From: Candidatus Gallitreponema excrementavium
GTDB lineage: Bacteria > Spirochaetota > Spirochaetia > Treponematales > Treponemataceae
Assembly (NCBI GenBank): GCA_017694795.1
Contig: JADIMM010000070.1
Location: forward strand, 1 to 64,000
Reading direction: 5' to 3'
DNA length: 64,000 nt
This document shows, piece after piece, positions 35,601 to 43,531 of the stretch (position 1 is the first letter of the stretch; each line of letters opens with the position of its first letter). The notes beneath the pieces are model-generated. The model saw only the letters and a program-made list of their open reading frames with translations, had not been told where the DNA came from and did no database searches. A program made the position numbers and the translations under genes.

Positions 35601-36663
35601 AAATCCTTTTGATGATTCCTTGGAAAATACAGAAGGGGATTCTGATACCAAAGAAAATGAAAAAGTAGAATCGGAGGAAAATATGAATAATGATTTTGAT
35701 GATGTCAAAGCAGTAGAGCAAGATTTACTTGACACTGAAACCAAGGATACAGGAAGTGAACCTGCTCTGGATAAAACAAACGAAGAAACAACTGTATTGA
35801 GAAAAATCGCAGAAGAACTTACTTCGATAAGAGATGAAATCACAACTTTAAAAAGTGAACTGAATAATCTGAAATCAGTTGATACCACTGCATCGCAGGT
35901 AGAAGAATCTGTACAAAGTGGTGACGATGCAGGGGAAGTATCAATTCCCACATCACAAAATGACAGTGAAAACAGTGGATTTTTTGCTGATGACGATACT
36001 GATGAATCAATCGCCCTAACCGGTGATGAGCTTAACAATATTCTTACCACCGCTGATTTTACTGAAGAAAAATCCGGAGTTGATGAAGACCACCCGGTAA
36101 ATGATGATTCCGGTGAACCCGAGGAAGTAAAAACCGAAGATGTTGACGAGGGTATTTCTGACTTTGAGAAAGAACTTCTTGAAAATGATGAAAAAACATT
36201 TGACGAAGAAAAAGCTTTTGAAGACCCTGCCTACGATACGGTAGAGCCGGTTCCTATTACTAAAATAGAGGATACCAATTATCTTGATGGGGAAGATGAA
36301 GCACTTCCTGCAGAAGAACTTGCCATTGATGAAGGCGAAATTCCTGAGATAGATTTTAACGATGAAGTTCTGGTGGAGCCAGAAGAAACAGAAATATCAG
36401 ATACAATTAAAGATTTGGATATTAATGCAAAGACACCTGAAATTGACACTGTCACACAAGAACCTACAGAAGAAAAAGAACCTGAGGTTGAAAAAGAAGA
36501 TAACGGAGTATTCACAGAAGAGCTTAAAGGTGAGATAAAAACTGTTTTAGCCTACATGGATCAGTTGCTTGAGAATCTTCCGGAATCAAAAATCGAAGAA
36601 TTTGCAAAGTCAGAACACTTCCATGTATACAAGAAATTATTTGATGAATTAGGATTATCCTGA
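32662..36663 (+). CDS. Very large acidic repeat protein (1333 residues)
   Basis: This 1333-residue, strongly acidic protein has no signal peptide or membrane helix, so it should be cytoplasmic. The first 570 residues are Asp/Glu/Ser-rich and include short recurring motifs such as 'DFDLSEIEGFE' (twice) and 'ISLDDF'-type elements. Residues 571-909 are a tandem array of 11-residue (xxAEPVVxEDE) and 17-residue (TPLADxDFAEPALQEEE) units. A predicted helix follows near 1040-1075 (EELTSIRDEITTLKSELNNL). The C-terminus (about 1285-1333) has a compact helical motif with LPESKIEEFAKSEHFHVYKK. GGGGAG lies upstream of the ATG. The next gene starts five bases after its stop. I do not recognise a function; a scaffold or spacer is possible. 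Confidence 0.7.
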   Translation: MPSDFEKNKEQELDRYGVWIKSGPQDVNDTTGDTAVNLEPPVELQDLQEKQPVSETPASVDGSIEPESGAETETAEPDETGVQDALEELDLPPLSDFNSLDEETELPVKDEEITEADFEIQPSTEIKTSEGTENTMPEDTGSSEESPHINIVQDDGAASFEDDSLAEPDDDNGSDALPEEQTITVENDWISDKEDVPVWESEKTSHEADLKDAENPENDAEPPESGSIVFAEDRDEFPDFSAFLDESELSQIDNMTPPPRTEKKESSGDGMEEISMDDFGLSDDFSEISLDDFMSDGSSSKAKENQAVFDDTPPLNIDLEFDDEFIEESKKMSRTQTDSDDLLSQFFDDDFGVEIIDESPDLSESSKTSGKTEQTGSTDFDLSEIEGFEMFDDTEASPVSEEKPHEDNISSIGKTEEISLSDFDTESTGSETPDTVKSRGGNDGSEDVTSEFDDILSEIGPSANQGSQSIDKPSSGDINLTVTVEDDEETEEEPEPEMDNLEEEEEEISVPIYIEDAGKTPEPSKPNNAPSPGDFDLSEIEGFEFLDSDSPSKKSEQNETVSEETITQEKTTAEPVVAEDETTAEPVVAKDEITAEPVVTEDETIAEPVVAEDETIAEPVVAEEEITAEPVVAEEETPLAAPDFAEPAVQEEEITADPVVAEEETPLADLDFAEPALQEEEIIAEPAVEDNEITAEPVVAEDETIAEPVVAEDETPLADLDFAEPALQEEEIIAEPAVTEDETIAEPVVAEDETIAEPVVTEDEITAEPVVAEEETPLADLDFAEPALQEEEIIAEPAEEDDEITAEPVVAEDETPLADPDFAEPALQEEETIAEPVVAEDETIAEPVVTEEETPLADLDFAEPALQEDETIAEPVVPEEETPLADPDFAEPALQEEEIIAEPAVEEEKCGTEKEADNNKQEQVEAVNTETADVSDMFLESTGNSENTSETMKDLDIPPALGEPGDKETVEINTPKLDITNPFDDSLENTEGDSDTKENEKVESEENMNNDFDDVKAVEQDLLDTETKDTGSEPALDKTNEETTVLRKIAEELTSIRDEITTLKSELNNLKSVDTTASQVEESVQSGDDAGEVSIPTSQNDSENSGFFADDDTDESIALTGDELNNILTTADFTEEKSGVDEDHPVNDDSGEPEEVKTEDVDEGISDFEKELLENDEKTFDEEKAFEDPAYDTVEPVPITKIEDTNYLDGEDEALPAEELAIDEGEIPEIDFNDEVLVEPEETEISDTIKDLDINAKTPEIDTVTQEPTEEKEPEVEKEDNGVFTEELKGEIKTVLAYMDQLLENLPESKIEEFAKSEHFHVYKKLFDELGLS
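34372..35388 (+). repeat. In-frame tandem repeat tract: 20 units of 33 bases and 7 units of 51 bases
   Basis: Counting through the translation gives 20 copies of an 11-residue unit and 7 copies of a 17-residue unit in mixed order, exactly 1017 bases. Both unit lengths are multiples of three, so recombination would change protein length without breaking the frame. The DNA copies are nearly identical in many places. Confidence 0.95.
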
Positions 36664-36667
36664 GATT

Positions 36668-38059
36668 ATGGGACTATTGGATAAAATACTCAACAATATC
36701 CCTGAAGAAAACACCAATCCGGAAAGTGTAGCTCATCAGGGGTTGTTGAGAAAGGCTCTCGGCAGTATCAGCAACGAAAAAGATGTTTTTTGTGATAAAG
36801 ATGCTCACACAAAACCAGAAAAGGATGGTAGTGCAGATTCACCAATCTTAGGTAAAAATACAGGACCTGATTTTCACCAATCTAAAGAAAACGAAAGCGT
36901 TTTCTCAAATGAAAATGATATTCCGGCTTTTAAAGAGCAGTCGAGCCAAATTAACAACGAAACAAACAATTCTTCCCTACCCTGCCACTCACTTTTAAAA
37001 TCTGCGGAAAAATTTTTATCTTCCAGCGGACAAAAGGATAATGAGTTGTTTTCATCTTTTCCGGATTCTGTTGATACACCCGCTGGAGAAGTTCAACATC
37101 CCGATGATGAAGAAAAAAAAACAGTGTACCCAGAAAGCGAACACAAATTAGAAAATATTGACTATGATTCTGAAGTAACATATTCTGATACTGACAGTCT
37201 GGATTTTAGCAAGATTGTATCTTCAGGTTCCCCTCTTGCGAATATATATATATACCTCGATTATATTTCGGAACAATGTTATATTGAAAAAATCGCACTT
37301 GTTTCAGTAGGTGAAATTTCACCCGAAACCGGACGTATAAACTTTTCTAAAAACCTTGACATCACTACAACAGAAAGATTTTCTCCTGATATAACATTCC
37401 TTAATAGTATTGCTGAAACCGGTAAATTAATGTATATAACTGATTTTAGTTTTTTTACAGGATTTTTCTCAAACAGGGAATACAATTCCCTAAAAAAAAT
37501 TTATATTTTAAAAATTGACAATAACGACTGGATTTTCTTTATCGACTCCTACTTATCTGTAAAGAAGATGAATCTGAAAAAACTGGAAAATTCTATAAAT
37601 GAAATTTTAGATAATCTCAAGATACCATTTGAATTGACATCATCATTTGTAAATACAAATATAAATATAAAAAACTCTGCATCTATTCCAATGTATATAA
37701 ACAGTGCATTAAATGATGGAATGGTCTGCAACTTGTTCAAGCTTAACTTTAATGATTATTTAAACAAATTTAAAAATAACTTTGCCATTTCAGAATTAAT
37801 AAATCTGTATAATGAAATACTGAGCAAGATAAAATTAATAATTGGAACAGGCGGAATAGTAAACAAGCTTGATGATTTTAATTTTATAATATGCCTTTTT
37901 TCAAAACAGGAGTTAGATGCAGAACTTTATTTGCAACAACTGGAAGACTCTTTGAAACCTTACATAGGACAGTCATTTACAGGCTATTTTGAACTTATCA
38001 GTTCAGAAACAACAGAGGATAAACAAAAGATAATTTCTTATATTTCAAAAGGAATTTAA
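36668..38059 (+). CDS. Soluble protein with GAF-like and degenerate GGDEF-like regions
   Basis: The 463-residue protein starts with a low-complexity polar segment (about 1-170). Residues about 180-305 have a mixed alpha/beta pattern reminiscent of a GAF-like sensor. The C-terminal part (about 335-463) has the GGDEF-fold rhythm, but the active-site loop reads KLDDFNFIICLF near residue 400 instead of RxGGDEF, so cyclic-di-GMP synthesis is unlikely. No signal peptide. It starts five bases after the repeat protein and its end contains the AAGGA used by the next gene. Domain names are from pattern only. Confidence 0.5.
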   Translation: MGLLDKILNNIPEENTNPESVAHQGLLRKALGSISNEKDVFCDKDAHTKPEKDGSADSPILGKNTGPDFHQSKENESVFSNENDIPAFKEQSSQINNETNNSSLPCHSLLKSAEKFLSSSGQKDNELFSSFPDSVDTPAGEVQHPDDEEKKTVYPESEHKLENIDYDSEVTYSDTDSLDFSKIVSSGSPLANIYIYLDYISEQCYIEKIALVSVGEISPETGRINFSKNLDITTTERFSPDITFLNSIAETGKLMYITDFSFFTGFFSNREYNSLKKIYILKIDNNDWIFFIDSYLSVKKMNLKKLENSINEILDNLKIPFELTSSFVNTNINIKNSASIPMYINSALNDGMVCNLFKLNFNDYLNKFKNNFAISELINLYNEILSKIKLIIGTGGIVNKLDDFNFIICLFSKQELDAELYLQQLEDSLKPYIGQSFTGYFELISSETTEDKQKIISYISKGI

Positions 38060-38060
38060 A

Positions 38061-39605
38061 GTGGAAATTAATTTTTTTAATTCCAAATCAGGAGAAAAAA
38101 CCTGTACCGTAAATTCCAAATACTTGCATTCCAAATATTCACCTGTAACTGAAGCGGAAAAATTTGTCAATTCAATACCCGAAATTACGCCGGATCTTAT
38201 CATTCTTGTTTCCCCCGGTCTCCCCTATTGTTACAATAAATTAAAAACCAGATTTCCAAATGTTAAAATTGCAGCTATAAACTTTGATATACAGTTTTCA
38301 AATACACTATGGGATTATGAATGGGTTCCTAACGGACAAATAAGTCTTAACAGTTTTCTTAGTGAACTATTTATATGTTTTGATTTAAAAAAAATACACA
38401 TAGAAACCTGGTATCCGTCTTTAAATATTTGGCCTGTAGAAATCCAAAAAATTCAGAATTTAATTAAAGAATTAGTAAACAGGGAAACAGCTGTAAATAT
38501 TACAAGAAAATATTTTGGTAAAAGATGGTTTAAAAACATAATAAGAAATATTTTTTTTATTTCTAAAACAATTTATCTTAAAACAAAAATAGAAATTCCT
38601 GTTCTTATCGCAGCAGCAGGACAAAGCCTTGAAGACAAAGAACGACTTTTAAAATCCGGTTATTTTTTTAAAATTGCCGTAACTTCTGCTTCCGGGTTTT
38701 TATGTAATAACAGTTTATTACCGGATCTTTTTTTTATAACAGACGGAGGATATTGGGCTAAGGAACACTTTATTCCAATGTATTTTGCGAAGGAAGGTAT
38801 TAATTTTTTTCTTCAAAATATGAATTTGGCCATAAGTATGGAAGCAGCAATTCCAGGGGTGATTTTAGAAAACACTAACATTCTTCCAATGTCATACAAT
38901 TCTCCCTTTACTGAATCACTATTAAAAATAAACAATATTAAATATATGAAAGCAAAAGAGAATGGAACGGTAGCCGGTTCCGCTGTTGAATTCGCACTTG
39001 AATATTCCAATAAAAATATATATTTGGCCGGGCTTGACCTGGGCCCCGGTAAAAACAGCTTTCATGCAAGACCCGGAGTCCAGGAAACAAGAAACAGAAA
39101 TGAAACTTTGAGAACCAACAGCTTAATGGAAAACATCCCCCTTCACTCCGGGCAAATGGAAATATATAAAAACTGGTTTGAAAATATCCCGGCAGAAAAA
39201 AAACAAAAATTAGCTATAATTACCCCAAGTCCTGTTCAAATTCAAAGTATAAAGAAAATTCCTCAAGATGAATTAATTATGGGAATCAAACCGGAAAGTA
39301 TATTAAAAAATAATGATTTATTTTATCATTCGGAAACTTTAAATGACAAACGCCTTAATACAGTCAATTACTTAAAAAAAATGATTTCAAATATCAAAAA
39401 ATATACTATATCGGATTATTACAACGATGGTGTTTTTTCTAATATAATTTCATACATCGACTGGGATAATTATAGGGCGATGGAATCAGACCTTAAAAAT
39501 AAGAGCCCGACAAAGGCTGATGAAGTATTGGAGAATATTAAAATCAACTGTATAGATTTTATCAGTAAAGAAATAAAAAGGTATGATAACCATGAATTTT
39601 TATAA
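38061..39605 (+). CDS. DUF115/Maf-family protein, copy 1 (motility-associated glycosyltransferase-like)
   Basis: This 514-residue protein contains the DUF115 core: 'VLIAAAGQSLEDKERLL' with the AAAGxSL nucleotide-sugar loop, then 'LLPDLFFITDGGYW' and 'YLAGLDLGPGKNSF'. DUF115 includes Maf proteins that transfer nonulosonic acids to flagellin, and treponeme flagellins are known to be glycosylated. The start is GTG at 38061, with AAGGA seven bases upstream inside the previous gene. Base composition is clearly more AT-rich than the flanking housekeeping genes. It overlaps the next gene by 14 bases. Role in flagellin modification is inferred. Confidence 0.7.
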   Translation: MEINFFNSKSGEKTCTVNSKYLHSKYSPVTEAEKFVNSIPEITPDLIILVSPGLPYCYNKLKTRFPNVKIAAINFDIQFSNTLWDYEWVPNGQISLNSFLSELFICFDLKKIHIETWYPSLNIWPVEIQKIQNLIKELVNRETAVNITRKYFGKRWFKNIIRNIFFISKTIYLKTKIEIPVLIAAAGQSLEDKERLLKSGYFFKIAVTSASGFLCNNSLLPDLFFITDGGYWAKEHFIPMYFAKEGINFFLQNMNLAISMEAAIPGVILENTNILPMSYNSPFTESLLKINNIKYMKAKENGTVAGSAVEFALEYSNKNIYLAGLDLGPGKNSFHARPGVQETRNRNETLRTNSLMENIPLHSGQMEIYKNWFENIPAEKKQKLAIITPSPVQIQSIKKIPQDELIMGIKPESILKNNDLFYHSETLNDKRLNTVNYLKKMISNIKKYTISDYYNDGVFSNIISYIDWDNYRAMESDLKNKSPTKADEVLENIKINCIDFISKEIKRYDNHEFL

Positions 39606-41127
39606 CATAAATATTAAAGCATTAGAAAAAAGAAATATCATTATACAAGAAGATTTTCCAGAAAATGAAAATATAACAGAAATTACTCTTGTTAATGCAA
39701 AAAACGGTTCTCCGGTTTTGATAATCAACGGTAAATACACCTCATCAAAATATGATCCAGAACGTGAAGCTGAGAATCTTACAAAAGAAATAAATGAAGG
39801 TAGTTTTGTTGTATATTCAGGAATAAGCAATTTTTACCCCATACTTTCACTTATAAGAAAGAAATGTAAAATAATAATGCACATACCGGTAAAAAAAATT
39901 TTTTTATACATAATTAAAAATATGGATTTTACCAATATCCTCAACTACGAAAGAATATATTTTACATTTTCTGAAAATGAAATAACTGAAACAATAAAAA
40001 GATTCTATTTTCCAGGAAGAGAAGGTAATTTTAATTTTATAGAATCCAGAAGCGAAAAGGATTTATTCCCGGAAAAATTCAACTATATTGTAAAGGTAAT
40101 CAATAATACACTGGAAGAAATTAAAAGCGATTATTCTGTTCAGGCACATTTTGGTAAAATCTGGACTAGGAATATTATCCAAAACTTAAAACTAATTTCG
40201 TGTCTTGAAAACAATATTGAGATAAAACAGAATAAAAAATTCGGGTGTATAATTACTGCAGCAGGTCCAAGTTTAAACAGACAATTGGATAAATTAAGTG
40301 ATTTACAGAACGATTATTTAATACTGGCTACAGATACAACTCTTCCTGTCCTAATAAAACATAAAATCGCACCTGACTTCTTTTTCAGCATTGATCCTCA
40401 GATACATTCCTTAAAACATATACTTGATGAATTACCGGAAAAAACAGCTCTTATTGCAGATTTGTGCTGCAACACTTCTCTTATAAGAAATGTTTTAAAG
40501 CAAGGTAATCCGGTCTTTTTTTCAAGGGGCAACCATCCACTTTCTGTTTTGTCAGAAAATCTTGGGGTAAGTAACTTGCTAAAACTTGAAAACGGAACAG
40601 GCTCTGTTACTATAACAGCCATTTCATTTGCCACTTTTTTAGGGTGGTCCGAAATAATTCTCTTAGGTGGTGACTTTGCAAATACAAACTTTGCCCCATA
40701 CTGCAGAGGAACATATCTTTCCGGAATTTTTGACGCCGAAAGTAACAGATTGAAAAACTCAGAAACGGATTATGCAGGAATCCTTTTTAGAAGCGATGTT
40801 ATTTTGCATAAGGAAAGCAAAATATATGAATCTAAACTACTAAACAGGTATGGAAATTTTTGCAAAACATATTGCAAAAATAGAAATATAAGAGTTATTA
40901 GAGAAATAAAACCAGCTGAAACAGGCCCCCAGAACACAATATTCCTAAAAAGTCCAGAAACACCTTCGTCATTCTTTGTAGACTTAATGGAGAAAATTAG
41001 TGAAAAACAGGGAGGAAACAATGAAATACTACCATTGGCAGCCTGGCTTAAATACAAAAGAAATCCGGAAAAATTACAGAATGAGGCCATGTCTATGACA
41101 GAAAAATACATTAAATACTTTATTTAA
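39592..41127 (+). CDS. DUF115/Maf-family protein, copy 2
   Basis: This 511-residue paralogue of the preceding gene has the same core in clearer form: 'IITAAGPSLNRQLDKL', LATDTTLPVLIKHKIAPDFFFSIDPQ-type strand (about 245-270) and 'IILLGGDFANT'. N- and C-terminal thirds differ, suggesting different acceptors or donors. Two ATGs are in frame (39583 and 39592); AAAGG is one base from the first and about ten from the second, so 39592 is preferred. It overlaps copy 1, indicating coupled translation. AT-rich like its neighbour. It ends 27 bases before a degenerate-GGDEF membrane protein with its own promoter. Confidence 0.7.
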   Translation: MNFYNINIKALEKRNIIIQEDFPENENITEITLVNAKNGSPVLIINGKYTSSKYDPEREAENLTKEINEGSFVVYSGISNFYPILSLIRKKCKIIMHIPVKKIFLYIIKNMDFTNILNYERIYFTFSENEITETIKRFYFPGREGNFNFIESRSEKDLFPEKFNYIVKVINNTLEEIKSDYSVQAHFGKIWTRNIIQNLKLISCLENNIEIKQNKKFGCIITAAGPSLNRQLDKLSDLQNDYLILATDTTLPVLIKHKIAPDFFFSIDPQIHSLKHILDELPEKTALIADLCCNTSLIRNVLKQGNPVFFSRGNHPLSVLSENLGVSNLLKLENGTGSVTITAISFATFLGWSEIILLGGDFANTNFAPYCRGTYLSGIFDAESNRLKNSETDYAGILFRSDVILHKESKIYESKLLNRYGNFCKTYCKNRNIRVIREIKPAETGPQNTIFLKSPETPSSFFVDLMEKISEKQGGNNEILPLAAWLKYKRNPEKLQNEAMSMTEKYIKYFI

Positions 41128-41147
41128 AATCCAAACTGGTATATAAT
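41119..41147 (+). promoter_or_regulatory. Promoter predicting a leaderless mRNA for the gene at 41155
   Basis: TATAAT (41142-41147) ends seven bases before the ATG at 41155, with a weak -35 TTTATT (41119-41124) at 17 bases. No Shine-Dalgarno is present in the interval. Confidence 0.5.
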
Positions 41148-41154
41148 TGTGCTT

Positions 41155-42576
41155 ATGAGAGAAAAAAAAGGTCTTATATTCGGACTGATTGAGCTTGTTT
41201 TTTTATGTTTTTCAATTTTTTATCTGGGAATAAACATTTACAATGACTACAAGGATACCCAGAGGGATTCCGATATACACTTCCAGCGCTTTGCCAACCA
41301 AACTGTAATGAATGCCGAAGTGGCAGGATTTATGACCGAGGATTTTGTTAAAGAGGAAATTGAATTCTGGAACAATAATCCGGGAGGGATTGCCTTTATT
41401 ATAACTGCCTCCCAGGGAACGGTTATGGCCTATCCTGCTGACTCAAAATATCTGGAAAAAACCCCCTATGGTGTTCCTAAATTAAAGACAAGTTCTCCCC
41501 TGCTTTTTACACAGGGTAAGGCCTTAAACATAACTGGAGAGCGAAATGTTACAATAACTACGGTTTATTCCTCTTTAAACCTTGGTAATTCGGTGACATA
41601 TATCAGGAACAGTTTCCTCCTGTTCCTTACGGTAACTATCCTGGGATTAATATTCGTAATCGCCGGGAAATTAAAGAACGGAGATGAAACAGCTGTAGAT
41701 GACACATATTCATCCTACAAAAAGAGGGTATCAGACATAATAAATGCAGAACAAAAGCTCAGGGCACTTGATGACCTGAACTATGAAGAAGACTTAAAAA
41801 AGTACGATGATTACGATAATTCCGGTTTTGAAGAACCTGACAATTTATATGGCGAAGACTGGGAAGCCGGAGAGTACAACAATAATTTTGATTTATACAA
41901 TACAAATTTTGCCACCGATACTTCAAGTGAAAACAACAATGATGCGGCAGATGATTTCCCTCTCCCCCCCTTGGAACCATTGGAACAGGACACGGAAGGT
42001 GATATTTCTTTTCCAAAAGAAGAGCCCTTGGATAATGAAAACAAAGAGGAACACAATGTAAATGCCGGACAGGATAACGGAGCCCTATATTCACCTGTTA
42101 CTGGTATAGTATATGAAACATATCTTAAGGACAGATTGGCAAGTGAACTGGAGAGGGCGTCCAGGGATGTTCAGGATGTTTCGCTTATGCTGATAAGAAT
42201 AAAATATCTTGACAGAACAGATTATGTAATGCGCAGCATTATAGAAACAATAAAAAATGCCTATATTTATAAGGATATGATTTTTGAATTCGGAACGGAT
42301 GGTATAGCTGTAGTACTACCAAATACCGATATTGAAAATGCCCTGAAGTCTGCAGAAAATATTTATGAAGCCATCAGAAAGATTCTTACAAAAGCGGGTT
42401 ATACAAATCTTATCGGAATAGGTATAACTGTAAAATCATCAAGATTAGTAGAGAAAGAAAGGTTTATCGAAGAAGCAGAAACAGCCTGCAGGAAAGCCCT
42501 TCAGGAAACCACAAAACCTATAGTTGCCTTTAATCCTAATCCTGAAAAATTCAGGGATTTTATTTCGGAGCAATAA
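41155..42576 (+). CDS. Membrane protein with extracytoplasmic sensor and degenerate GGDEF domain
   Basis: The 473-residue protein has two membrane helices (about 8-28 and 152-171) enclosing a periplasmic domain of about 120 residues, resembling a Cache/dCache-like sensor. A long acidic cytoplasmic linker follows, then a C-terminal GGDEF-like domain (about 310-473) that begins with 'SPVTGIVYETYLKDRL', as GGDEF domains do. The signature loop is EFGTDGIAVVLP (about 377-388) rather than GGDEF, so it should lack cyclase activity. It may be a receptor or an inert signalling module. The frame is open to GTG 41149, but the promoter places transcription start near ATG 41155. Confidence 0.6.
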   Translation: MREKKGLIFGLIELVFLCFSIFYLGINIYNDYKDTQRDSDIHFQRFANQTVMNAEVAGFMTEDFVKEEIEFWNNNPGGIAFIITASQGTVMAYPADSKYLEKTPYGVPKLKTSSPLLFTQGKALNITGERNVTITTVYSSLNLGNSVTYIRNSFLLFLTVTILGLIFVIAGKLKNGDETAVDDTYSSYKKRVSDIINAEQKLRALDDLNYEEDLKKYDDYDNSGFEEPDNLYGEDWEAGEYNNNFDLYNTNFATDTSSENNNDAADDFPLPPLEPLEQDTEGDISFPKEEPLDNENKEEHNVNAGQDNGALYSPVTGIVYETYLKDRLASELERASRDVQDVSLMLIRIKYLDRTDYVMRSIIETIKNAYIYKDMIFEFGTDGIAVVLPNTDIENALKSAENIYEAIRKILTKAGYTNLIGIGITVKSSRLVEKERFIEEAETACRKALQETTKPIVAFNPNPEKFRDFISEQ

Positions 42577-42583
42577 TTCCTAT

Positions 42584-43531
42584 TTATAAAAAATCTGGTA
42601 GAAGTTTTTCCAATGTATATGAGCTAATAGTATACCAAGTATCAGAAAAACCAGAGAACAGGGTCATGTCTTCTGCTTCTTCATAAATTAAAAAAGAATC
42701 AACACTCCCATCCCCCCATTGGAACGTAAGACTGTATTTTTCACCAGGCATTTTATCTCTGCCTGCATTTGAAATGTCAAGAGCCCTAAGCAACGAAACT
42801 TTTCTGAAGTATTCTTTTATATCGGTGTCAGGTAATATCACAGGTTTGGAATTATTAAATGAATTATTTAAAGACCAGCTGTTCACGTCATTTTTTATTA
42901 TTTCGACTCTATTTTCTATACTGCCTGATGTATCATAAGAAATGAAAGTAAACCCTTGTAATTTATTGTAATCAAATCCCTTGTAAAACAAATCCAATTC
43001 ACCCCAATAAGATGTCTTTAAATTCAAATAAGATGAAATTGCTCCGTCAATTGAATATATATGGTTATCAATACCAGAATAATAAGATATATTTTCACCA
43101 AGATTATTTTCAAATCCAAAATTCAAATCAGAAATTACAGTTCCATTTTCGGCAAATAATTTAATTTTAAAAACATTGTCCTCATCAAGCCCATAGCGGT
43201 GTATTTCAGAAAGGGAAGAAGATAATATAACAGCCGGATGAATTTTTTTTAACTCTTCCAAAAATCCATTGACAACATTTTCATCAGTTAAAAAATCAAA
43301 AGAATCTTTTACACCTCTCCATCCGTTATCAGTATTTTGCAGTTCAAGGGACTCATTACCTGAAACCAATAAAATCCGTGAAATCATACTATTTTCAGGT
43401 ATAAAAGCGAGTCTGGCAGAATTAAGATTTTTTTTATGGGATTTAAGCATTAATCCCGAACAGAAAATAATAATCAGAACAATATTAGCTACTATCAGGC
43501 TAAAAATAATTTTATTTTCTCTATTTTCCAT
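42584..43531 (-). CDS. DUF4340 family membrane-anchored protein
   Basis: This 315-residue protein has one N-terminal membrane helix (about 8-28) and a large extracytoplasmic region with repeated beta-rich units. The pattern 'ISRILLVSGNESLELQ..GWRGVKDSFDFLTDENVVNGFL' in its first 90 residues is typical of DUF4340, which often accompanies Gld-type ABC systems. It overlaps the end of gldG by 11 bases and is last in the transcript. The role is unknown, perhaps an accessory to the transporter. Confidence 0.7.
   Translation of the reverse strand: MENRENKIIFSLIVANIVLIIIFCSGLMLKSHKKNLNSARLAFIPENSMISRILLVSGNESLELQNTDNGWRGVKDSFDFLTDENVVNGFLEELKKIHPAVILSSSLSEIHRYGLDEDNVFKIKLFAENGTVISDLNFGFENNLGENISYYSGIDNHIYSIDGAISSYLNLKTSYWGELDLFYKGFDYNKLQGFTFISYDTSGSIENRVEIIKNDVNSWSLNNSFNNSKPVILPDTDIKEYFRKVSLLRALDISNAGRDKMPGEKYSLTFQWGDGSVDSFLIYEEAEDMTLFSGFSDTWYTISSYTLEKLLPDFL

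Noticed and set aside
33576..36050. Several antisense frames across the acidic repeat gene
   Set aside because: Ser/Leu/Gln-rich mirror images of Asp/Glu-rich codons and tandem repeats; the sense frame is continuous and has a good ribosome binding site.
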